From: Amycolatopsis umgeniensis
GTDB lineage: Bacteria; Actinomycetota; Actinomycetes; Mycobacteriales; Pseudonocardiaceae
Length of the DNA: 64,000 nucleotides
Reading direction: 5' to 3'
NCBI RefSeq assembly: GCF_014205155.1
Contig: NZ_JACHMX010000001.1
Span: forward strand, 6,820,001 to 6,884,000
Part shown: positions 57,519 to 64,000 of the stretch, one piece after another
Position numbering within the stretch: the stretch's first letter is position 1
Layout of the letters: each line of letters begins with the position of its first letter
Program-made: the position numbers and the translations under genes
Notes under the pieces: generated by a model
Seen by the model: only the letters and a program-made list of their open reading frames with translations
Databases searched by the model: none
Told to the model about the DNA's origin: nothing

Positions 57519-58360
57519 GCAGCGTTCGCGGCAAGGTCGCCGTCGTCACCGGCGCCGGTTCCGGCATCGGCCGTCAGCTCGCGCTGGAACTCGCGCGGCG
57601 CGGCGCCCGGCTCGCGGTGTCCGATGTGGACGAAACCGGGCTGGCCGAGACGGTCGCCGAGGTCAAGGCCCTCGGCGCGGAAGTGCAGGGTGCCACGCTG
57701 GACGTCAGCGACCGGGCGGCCGTGCTGGAGTACGCGACCACGGTCGCCGCGCAGTTCGGTGTGGTGCACCAGATCTACAACAACGCGGGGATCGCCGGTG
57801 GCGGGCAGACCGTCCTCGACGCCGAGTGGGAGCTCTACGACCGCACGCTCGCGGTCAACCTCTTCGGTGTCATCAACGGCACCAAGGCCTTCCTGCCGCA
57901 TCTGATCGACTCCGGCGACGGCCAGGTCGTCAACGTCTCCAGCCTCAACGGGTTCATGGCCCAGCCGACGCTCAGCGCCTACTGCGCCAGCAAGTTCGGT
58001 GTCCGCGGCTTCACCGAAGCCTTGCGTACCGAGATGATCGCGGGCAAGCATCCGGTGCGGGTGACGGTCGTCCATCCCGGCGGGGTCAAAACCGGTATCG
58101 CCTCGGCGGCGCTGAAGGAGGCCGAGGCCCGCGGCATCGAGCCCACCGCCGAACAGCTCGAACGCGTCCGGCTGTACAACGAAAAGCTGCTGAAGATGCC
58201 CGCCGATCAGGCCGCCCGCATCATCGTCGACGGGGTCGAGGCCGGGAAACCGCGCGTGCTCGTCGGAAACGACGCGAAACTGGTCGACAGGCTCGTCCGG
58301 CTGCTCCCGCGCCGCTACCCGAAGCTGATCGTCGGCTTCGAGCGGCGCCTCGGCAGCTAG
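57515..58360 (+). CDS. Short-chain dehydrogenase/reductase
   Basis: 281 residues, starts with ATG overlapping the hydrolase stop (ATGA). Classical SDR: cofactor motif VTGAGSGIGRQ near residue 10, NNAG near 88, catalytic Ser in NVSSLNG near 140 and YCASK near 154. Asp after the second strand (VSDVDE) favours NAD(H), or this is an exception. Last gene of the three-gene operon, as sadH (Rv3085) is in the mycobacterial mymA locus. Probably interconverts an alcohol and a ketone for the monooxygenase. Its stop overlaps that of the convergent TetR gene. Confidence 0.9.
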   Translation: MSSVRGKVAVVTGAGSGIGRQLALELARRGARLAVSDVDETGLAETVAEVKALGAEVQGATLDVSDRAAVLEYATTVAAQFGVVHQIYNNAGIAGGGQTVLDAEWELYDRTLAVNLFGVINGTKAFLPHLIDSGDGQVVNVSSLNGFMAQPTLSAYCASKFGVRGFTEALRTEMIAGKHPVRVTVVHPGGVKTGIASAALKEAEARGIEPTAEQLERVRLYNEKLLKMPADQAARIIVDGVEAGKPRVLVGNDAKLVDRLVRLLPRRYPKLIVGFERRLGS

Positions 58361-59001
58361 GCATCCACGCTCCGGTGCCCGAACAAGCCGAGCAGCCAGG
58401 TGTAGCGGACGGCTTCGCGTGCTTGGCCGTAGGCGTCCTCGGTGCCGTTCCAGATGGCCTGCGTGATCAGTTCGATGGTGGCGGCGACGACCGTCCGCGC
58501 GGTGAACGGCGGCGGTGACGGCAGCGCGGGATCGTTGGCACGCAGCCATTTCGCTGTCTGATCGAATACGGCTTCCCCGGCGCGCAGGGTCCTCTCCCGC
58601 GCTTCGAGCCCCGCGTCGCCGAGCGCGTAGATCTCCAGCAGCGCGGCGCGGACGGCGGTGGGTCGGCGGCGCACGTAGTCGACGAGGAAGTCACAGCAGG
58701 CGGCGACGGCTTCCAGCGGAGTCGCGGCCTCGGCACCCGCGGCGACACCCTGGGCGATGAACTCGGTGGTGATCTCGCGGTAAGCGGCGAGGAACGCGTC
58801 CTGCTTGTCGGTGAACTGTTCGTAGAACGAGGTCTTCGAGACGCCCGCGGTGGCGGTGATGTGGCCGATGGTGGTGGCGACGTAGCCGCGCTTTCCGGTG
58901 TTCTCGAGTACCGCGTCGATCAGCCGCGCCCGCTGGGTTCCGGCGACCTCGTCACGGCTGAGGTTGTGCGGCCCCTTCGGCAGCTTGCGGTGCTCGGTCA
59001 C
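58357..59001 (-). CDS. TetR family transcriptional regulator
   Basis: 214 residues from the GTG at 59001 (VTEHRKLPKG); an ATG at 59130 would extend the product through the inverted repeat at 59028-59132, which is more likely non-coding. HTH segment: ARLIDAVLENTGKRGYVATTIGHIT, then AGVSKTSFYEQFTDKQD. A helical ligand domain with a Cys pair (AACCDF) follows. Convergent with the SDR gene and overlapping it by four bases, so it may answer to the same metabolites, though the operon also has a PucR regulator. Confidence 0.85.
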   Translation of the reverse strand: MTEHRKLPKGPHNLSRDEVAGTQRARLIDAVLENTGKRGYVATTIGHITATAGVSKTSFYEQFTDKQDAFLAAYREITTEFIAQGVAAGAEAATPLEAVAACCDFLVDYVRRRPTAVRAALLEIYALGDAGLEARERTLRAGEAVFDQTAKWLRANDPALPSPPPFTARTVVAATIELITQAIWNGTEDAYGQAREAVRYTWLLGLFGHRSVDA

Positions 59002-59027
59002 GTGCAGCACCGTACAGGTCCAGACAA

Positions 59028-59132
59028 CCGTGAAGGCCTCCTTCCCTACCTGGAATCCAGTTTGCGCGCGCAGCGCGTCCGTGGAGGGCGGCGGCGGGGG
59101 CATGGATGGAGTAGGGAAGGAGGCCTTCACGG
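59028..59132. repeat. Perfect 22-bp inverted repeat with 61-base spacer, family R3
   Basis: Arms at 59028-59049 and 59111-59132, CCGTGAAGGCCTCCTTCCC and continuing, exact reverse complements. Located between the TetR gene and the lipase gene end. It is another dispersed hairpin family, different in core from R1 and R2. Confidence 0.85.
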
Positions 59133-59142
59133 ACCATCGCGG

Positions 59143-60453
59143 TCAGCTGACCGGCACCTCCGGGGCGAGCGAGTTGCCGGGCGCGATCTTCCCGCAGGTC
59201 GACGGCGCGGGCTTGCCCGCGAACCGGTCGTTGAGCCAGCCGATGGCCTGCGGCGCCCAGGCGACGGCCGCCCCGACGTGGCTCAGCGTGTTGTACTGGT
59301 CGTACTTGATCGACTTGTTGCCGGTGTCGCAGTACTGCCGGGCGAGCGAGCGCACGTCGCCGGCGACCATCACGCCGTCGCCGGTCCCGATCCCCGGCGG
59401 GTTACCGAAAGTGCCTTCCACGACGCCGTTGTTGCCCTGCGCGATGTAACCGGGCACGGTGGGCGTCGGCGCGGAACCGAGGTTGATCTTGTTCACGGCC
59501 TCGACGTACGGCAGCACCTTGTTCGGGTTGGTGTACTCGGGCTTGACGAACTTCTCCCACGTCAGCCCGGGATAGCGGCCGAGCGCGTCGGCGATCGACG
59601 CCTTTTCCATGTCCTTGAGCACCTTCAGGCCGTAAGAATTCGCGTACGGCTTGAGATCGATCTCAAACGAACGCGAGACTCCGATGAGGGCCATCGGAAT
59701 GACGCCTGTCCAGGCGATGCTCCCGTTGACGTACTTGAGATTGTGCGACGGTTTGACGAGCACTCCGCCTTCGGTGAATCCGACGAGATTCTTGTTGACC
59801 TCGGGCGCGTAAGTCGGCGCGAGCGCGGCGGCCCAGCCGGTCGCGATGGCACCACCCGAATAGCCGATGAGACCGAATTTGGTCTTGTCGTTCAGTCCCG
59901 TTTCCGGCGCCCGCGTCGCGGCGCGGACCGAATCCAGGGTGTTCGTCCCGTATTCCGGGCCTGCCGCGAAGTTCGCCTTCTGGCCCTCGGTGTCGGGAAT
60001 GACGACGTTGTAGCCCAGCAACAGCGCGGGTGCGACGAACAGCGCCTCGGCGTTGGCGATCAGGCCACCGAACGAGACGCCACCGGCGATCGCCCTCGAC
60101 GGCCCGTGCTCGGGATTGAGCGAGTCGTAGAACGATTGGTACGAAACGGCTTTGGTGCTGTCGCCGGTGAGGCTGCGCACCACGGAAGTGACGTTGGCGG
60201 ACGGTTTCCCCAACGCGTCGGTGGTCCGGTAGAGCAATTGGGTCACCTTGAGCGGCGTGGGAATGCCGATCACGTGGTAATTCAGCGTCCGGGTCTTCAA
60301 GACTGTCCCGGGGCTGTACGAAGACAGCGGTTCGCTGCCGTTGTAGCTGTAGAAAGGATCGGTCGCGGGGGCGGCGGAGGCGGCGGGCGCGGCGGCGAAA
60401 GTGACGACGAGAGCGATCGCGACGGCCAGCAGGCGGGCGGGCTTTCGGGTCAT
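59143..60453 (-). CDS. Secreted lipase of the LIP family
   Basis: 436 residues from the Met that begins a signal peptide (MTRKPARLLAVAIALVVTF, cleavage after ASA); ten extra residues upstream are unlikely, and GGGGAGT precedes this start. The mature sequence has the LIP secretory lipase plan: YSYNGSEPLSSYSPGTVLKTR, then SFGGLIANAEALF, the nucleophile elbow IGYSGGAIATGWAA near residue 210, and a late His in the segment YDQYNTLSHVGAA. The family hydrolyses triacylglycerols outside the cell. Single gene. Confidence 0.9.
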   Translation of the reverse strand: MTRKPARLLAVAIALVVTFAAAPAASAAPATDPFYSYNGSEPLSSYSPGTVLKTRTLNYHVIGIPTPLKVTQLLYRTTDALGKPSANVTSVVRSLTGDSTKAVSYQSFYDSLNPEHGPSRAIAGGVSFGGLIANAEALFVAPALLLGYNVVIPDTEGQKANFAAGPEYGTNTLDSVRAATRAPETGLNDKTKFGLIGYSGGAIATGWAAALAPTYAPEVNKNLVGFTEGGVLVKPSHNLKYVNGSIAWTGVIPMALIGVSRSFEIDLKPYANSYGLKVLKDMEKASIADALGRYPGLTWEKFVKPEYTNPNKVLPYVEAVNKINLGSAPTPTVPGYIAQGNNGVVEGTFGNPPGIGTGDGVMVAGDVRSLARQYCDTGNKSIKYDQYNTLSHVGAAVAWAPQAIGWLNDRFAGKPAPSTCGKIAPGNSLAPEVPVS

Positions 60454-60548
60454 GACTCCCCTTTGAATCATGAAGTGGATCACGTTGTGGATGTTCGGAA
60501 CCTACCAGCCGGTAACTGATGATGTACAGAGGCGTACACCATCTATTG

Positions 60549-61727
60549 TCACGACTTTGACATCGCCGCCCGGCGAGGCGTTCCGATTTGGACGGAGCAC
60601 GGCTCCGACAGGGTCCGGGTTGTGATCCAGCACAAAAACGGCAGTGCGATCAACGGGACTAACGCCGTCCGCAACGAGGTGTGGTCGGCGATCGTGCCGA
60701 GGACGGGGCTCGCGAGGCCGCCGATGCTGACGGTCAGGCCGAGGGTGACGCCGCTGGCGGTGCCGACCCGACGGGGGAGGTAGTCCTGGGCGAGCGTGAT
60801 CTGCAGGGAGAACGGGATGTACAGGCCCACGGCGGCCAGCAGGACGAACGGGAAGAAGGCCGGGCCCGGTGTGAACACCACCCCGGCGACGGCGGCGATG
60901 GTGCCCAGGTAGGACCGGCGCACCACAGTGACTCGGTCTCGGCGTCCGGCCAGCCTGCTGCCCAGCAGAGTGCCTCCCGCCCCGCCGAGGTAGAGCAGGA
61001 ACAGTGCGGCGCTGCCCGTGGTCGTGCCGCCTCCGGCCCGCTGCTGGGCGTAGAGCGAGACGAACGTGCTCAGCCCGACGAAGACGATCGAGCGGAACAC
61101 GACGGCCAGCGACAGCTTCGTGAACGACCTCCAGTCGTCGACGCCCGCGACGTCCACTGCCGCGCCGCTGTCGCGGGCTTTCGTGGCGAGCGCGCGCAGC
61201 ACGGGCAGGCAGAGCACGGAGCCCGCCAGTGCGGGCAGTACGAGCAGTGGTGACATCCGGAGCCCGCCGAGGGCCATGACCGCGGTGACGAGCACGGGAG
61301 CGGCGGCGAATCCGATGTTGCCGCCGAGGGAGAACCAGCCCATGGCCGTATGCCTGCCGCCACCGGCGATCCTCGCGACCCGCGCGGCCTCGGGGTGGTA
61401 GGCGGCCACCCCGATCCCCGACAAGGCGACGAAGGCGAGCGTCAGCGCGTAGGAATCGACGAGTCCGCCGAGGCCGATGCCGACACCGCCGAGGATCGTG
61501 CTCGACGGGAGAAGCCAGGGCATCGCCCATCGGTCGGTCAGCGCGCCGAACAACGGCTGCGCCACCGACGAGAGCAGGGACGCGGCGAGCACGATGCCCG
61601 AAACCGCCGCGTATCCGTAGGCGCGTTCGGCGGCGAAGAACGGCACGAGCGCGGCCACCGAACCCTGGTACACGTCCACGCACGCGTGTCCGGCCGACAA
61701 CAGGACGATCGCTTTGTTCCTGGGCAC
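60549..61727 (-). CDS. MFS transporter, fosmidomycin-resistance (Fsr) type
   Basis: 392 residues from GTG at 61727; longer upstream frames run into the AraC gene. Begins VPRNKAIVLLSAGHACVDVYQGSVAALVPF, the typical first helix of Fsr-like exporters, and has twelve hydrophobic helices with the short loop ALTDRW between helices 2 and 3. It should export a small toxic compound with proton exchange; the substrate cannot be read. Divergent from an AraC regulator gene, which probably controls it. Confidence 0.85.
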   Translation of the reverse strand: MPRNKAIVLLSAGHACVDVYQGSVAALVPFFAAERAYGYAAVSGIVLAASLLSSVAQPLFGALTDRWAMPWLLPSSTILGGVGIGLGGLVDSYALTLAFVALSGIGVAAYHPEAARVARIAGGGRHTAMGWFSLGGNIGFAAAPVLVTAVMALGGLRMSPLLVLPALAGSVLCLPVLRALATKARDSGAAVDVAGVDDWRSFTKLSLAVVFRSIVFVGLSTFVSLYAQQRAGGGTTTGSAALFLLYLGGAGGTLLGSRLAGRRDRVTVVRRSYLGTIAAVAGVVFTPGPAFFPFVLLAAVGLYIPFSLQITLAQDYLPRRVGTASGVTLGLTVSIGGLASPVLGTIADHTSLRTALVPLIALPFLCWITTRTLSEPCSVQIGTPRRAAMSKS

Positions 61728-61781
61728 CCCGTCATGCTCGCCGTGGACGGCCGTGTCGCGCTTCCGATAAAATGACAACCA

Positions 61782-62531
61782 ATGACGGAAATCCGCCACC
61801 TGCCCGCGGCGCCGACCCAGGTCCGCTCCCTGGCCTCCGGCGCGACCATCGACGCACACCGCCACGACGACCACCAGGTCGTCTACGCCGCCCGTGGCGT
61901 ACTGGCCATCACCACCGACAGCGGCTCCTGGGTCGCCCCGGCCACCAGGGCCATCTGGGTGCCCGCCGGGACCGTGCACGCCCATCAGGCGCACGGCGAC
62001 CTCGAACTCCGTCTGGTCGGCCTGCCCGCCACCGAGAACCCGTTGCGGCTGAACGAACCGAGCGTGCTGGCCGTCGGCCCGCTCCTGCGCGAGCTGATCC
62101 GCGCCTACACCGACCCGCCGCACGACGACGGCCCGGAACGCCGCCGGCTGCGCGCGGTCCTGCTCGATCAGCTTCGCGCCTCACCGCAGCAACCCCTGTA
62201 CCTGCCGACGCCGGATGATCCGCGGCTGCGGGAGCTGTGCGAGATCCTGAGCGCCGATCCGGCAGACAGCCGGACGTTGGCCGCCCTCGGTGCCCGGGTC
62301 GGGGCGAGCGATCGCACCCTGGCCCGGCTCTTCAAGGCCGACCTCGGCATGACCTTCCCGCAATGGCGCACCCAGCTGCGGCTCTACCGCGCGCTGGTCC
62401 TCCTGGCCGAGAACACCCCGGTGACCGCGGTGGCGCATGCCTGCGGCTGGTCGTCCACCAGCGCGTTCATCGACGTCTTCCGCCGCGCCTTCGGGCATAC
62501 GCCGGGCACGCACTTCAGCCCGGGCTCGTGA
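61782..62531 (+). CDS. AraC family regulator with cupin sensor domain
   Basis: 249 residues. The N-terminal cupin includes IDAHRHDDHQVVYAARGVLAI and WVAPATRAIWVPAGTVHAHQAHG (metal-ligand His residues). The C-terminal part has two helix-turn-helices, the second containing VAHACGWSSTSAFIDVFRRAFGHTPG. It belongs to the AraC type that senses small molecules in the cupin. It sits divergent from the MFS exporter with a 54-base gap, so it most likely regulates export and itself. Confidence 0.9.
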   Translation: MTEIRHLPAAPTQVRSLASGATIDAHRHDDHQVVYAARGVLAITTDSGSWVAPATRAIWVPAGTVHAHQAHGDLELRLVGLPATENPLRLNEPSVLAVGPLLRELIRAYTDPPHDDGPERRRLRAVLLDQLRASPQQPLYLPTPDDPRLRELCEILSADPADSRTLAALGARVGASDRTLARLFKADLGMTFPQWRTQLRLYRALVLLAENTPVTAVAHACGWSSTSAFIDVFRRAFGHTPGTHFSPGS

Positions 62532-62572
62532 GTGGCGTCTCGGGTTCTGGCGGAGCGGCATTCGCCCAAGAC

Positions 62573-62609
62573 AAAGCGGGGCCGGTCCACAGTGGACCGG
62601 CCCCGCTTT
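62573..62609. terminator. Strong bidirectional terminator hairpin
   Basis: Perfect 18-base arms, 62573-62590 and 62592-62609 (AAAGCGGGGCCGGTCCAC and its complement), between the converging AraC and thioester-protein genes. Flanking A/T residues (AAAG...CTTT) give a short U-run in both directions. Confidence 0.85.
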
Positions 62610-62621
62610 CGGTTCGTCTGC

Positions 62622-63779
62622 TTACGCCTGGCTACGGCGACGACGCACCAGCAGCACCATCAGCACACCCGCGCCGAGGAGCGAGCCGCCGATGACCAGC
62701 GGCAGGGTCGCCGAGGCACCGGTGTTCGCCAGCTCGTCGCCGCCACCCGACTCGGCTCCACCGGGCGTGGTGGGGGCCGGGGTCTCGGTGGCGGGCGCGC
62801 CGCCCTGCTTCCAGCTCGCGGTCGCGTTCGCGGTGACCGAGGTCTTCTCGGAGTCCGCCACGATCAGCGACTGGGCGGGGACCTTGGCGTAGTTCTCGCC
62901 CACGAAGAGACGGCCGGTGTCGAGGTGGCCGCTCACCTTCAGCGAGAACGAGCCGTCGCCGTCCTTGGCGTCCTTGGGGACGTCGACGAAGACCTTGGTG
63001 CCGTCCTTGATGGCGGCGGCCTTGATCTCCTTGCCGTCGGCGTCAACGACCTTGACACCCTCGGGCAGCTTGCTGGTCAGCTCGGTGATGTCACCGGTGG
63101 TGGCCACGCTGAACGGGCCGATCTTGCTGCCGGTCGCACCGGAGGCCTTGGCCGGGCCGATGTCGAGGGTCGGCTTCGGCTGCGCGCTGATGCCGACGTT
63201 GTCCTTGCCGGTGAGGTAGTCGTAGAGGGCGAGCACGTCGGCCGACGCATCGGCGTTGCCGTCCATCAGCGGCTTCTCGCGGTCGAAGTCCTTGCCGTCG
63301 CTGAAGTGCCAGACGGCCGCCTGGGTCGCGGTGACGGCCTCACCGGTCGACAGTCCGCCCTTGAACTTGACCCCGCTCTTGCCGAGCGTGCCCTCGATGG
63401 CCTTCACGCCGACCGCCGGGTAGCCGTGGTGCAGCACCCAGTTGATCTTCGAGTTGTTCTTGTTGAACGGCGACGAGGCGTCCGGGTACTTGTTCCACGG
63501 GCGCTCGATCATGTCCTGATCGGTCCGCATGTTGACCTCGATCTGGACGCAGTACATCTTGAGCTTGCTGCCGTCGGAGAGCTTCAGCTCGAACAGCTCC
63601 GGGACGTAGTGCTTGGGGTCCCCGAAGTTGACGCTGTAGCCCCGCTCGCCGGCCTTGTCGATGACCCGGCCCCGCGCCGCGCCGTCCTCGGCGAGGGCGG
63701 TCGGAGCGGCCATCGTCATCGCGACGGCCGCGGCGGCGACCGCGATCCCGCCGCGAACCAGAACTGACCTGCCGTGCAT
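62622..63779 (-). CDS. TQXA thioester-domain surface protein with LAxTG sortase anchor
   Basis: 385 residues. Signal peptide (MHGRSVLVRGGIAVAAAAVAM, cleavage near ALA-ED). A thioester domain follows: Cys77 in KMYCVQIE and Gln153 in ATQAAVWHFSDG are the pair that forms the internal thioester in TQXA proteins. A beta-rich stalk (about 200-310) is followed by a Pro/Thr-rich spacer, LANTG near residue 349, a hydrophobic helix and a basic RRRRSQA tail. The product would be sortase-anchored to the wall and could covalently attach to a host or surface ligand. Confidence 0.88.
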   Translation of the reverse strand: MHGRSVLVRGGIAVAAAAVAMTMAAPTALAEDGAARGRVIDKAGERGYSVNFGDPKHYVPELFELKLSDGSKLKMYCVQIEVNMRTDQDMIERPWNKYPDASSPFNKNNSKINWVLHHGYPAVGVKAIEGTLGKSGVKFKGGLSTGEAVTATQAAVWHFSDGKDFDREKPLMDGNADASADVLALYDYLTGKDNVGISAQPKPTLDIGPAKASGATGSKIGPFSVATTGDITELTSKLPEGVKVVDADGKEIKAAAIKDGTKVFVDVPKDAKDGDGSFSLKVSGHLDTGRLFVGENYAKVPAQSLIVADSEKTSVTANATASWKQGGAPATETPAPTTPGGAESGGGDELANTGASATLPLVIGGSLLGAGVLMVLLVRRRRSQA

Positions 63780-64000
63780 GTGTCTCCCATCCGATACGGA
63801 CCACGAATGCCAGTGCCGCGTGCGACCACAGGCCCCGACCGCAACGGCTCGCCCACATGGGGGATCAGTAATCCCATCGAGCGAGAGCGGAGCATACAGA
63901 GGTCATACACTCGGCTACCCCGGGGTACGGGCGATGTCCGAATTGCCCCGAAAGAAGAGTGAACGCCGAGAGAATGATCTTGGGCGAGTAGATGACCTCG
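63780..64000. other. Upstream region of the thioester-protein gene, no gene seen
   Basis: 221 bases up to the window end. I see no convincing coding sequence. It should hold the promoter of the reverse-strand surface-protein gene, but no clear -35/-10 pair was identified. A gene may begin or end just beyond the window. Confidence 0.5.

Overview
This is a GC-rich actinobacterial chromosome segment. Gene style (ESX-type secretion without PE/PPE genes, many NB-ARC/TPR regulators, short intergenic hairpin repeats, an LAxTG surface protein, MymA-type oxygenases) points to the Pseudonocardiales, most likely Amycolatopsis or a close relative. That placement is inference. No rRNA, tRNA, CRISPR array or insertion sequence was seen.

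Layout. 1-3.2 kb: ordinary genes (end of an NTF2-like protein, DUF488, a secreted HExxH protein, an amino acid permease). 3.5-44.3 kb: one large type VII secretion (ESX) island. From left to right it holds two small genes, an ECF-like sigma factor, an XRE/NB-ARC/TPR regulator, a beta-helix protein fused to two EccA-like AAA+ domains, a mycosin that has lost its catalytic serine, EccC, EccD and EccB, then an operon of two WXG100 proteins, a helical protein, two large paralogous substrate-like proteins, a YbaB-like protein, an EspC-like protein and a membrane-anchored protein with a golvesin-like tail. Next comes a single 14.6 kb gene for a 4858-residue multidomain protein that looks like a giant polymorphic toxin, two small genes, and a second XRE/NB-ARC/TPR regulator. 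No EccE was seen.

A conserved element, TTCTGCCG-N9-CATGGT, lies about 60 bases upstream of the sigma-factor gene, of the first WXG100 gene and of both small genes after the giant gene. A weaker copy precedes the mycosin. It probably ties the island into one regulon.

44.4-50.6 kb: YjdF-like membrane protein, a TetR regulator divergent from an acyl-CoA ligase, a PEP mutase/isocitrate lyase family enzyme and a secreted GH76-type glycosidase. 50.8-53.8 kb: a small EACC1-like protein followed by the most unusual single gene of the window, a cytoplasmic TPR-like segment, one membrane helix, a type 1 periplasmic-binding domain and a complete pentameric ligand-gated ion channel in one polypeptide. 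53.8-59 kb: a PucR regulator divergent from a MymA-like flavin monooxygenase, alpha/beta hydrolase and SDR operon with overlapping junctions, then a TetR regulator. 59.1-63.8 kb: secreted LIP-type lipase, an MFS exporter divergent from an AraC regulator, and a sortase-anchored thioester (TQXA) surface protein.

Three families of intergenic inverted repeats are present. Two copies of one family flank the 14 kb eccC-eccD-eccB-esx core in direct orientation.
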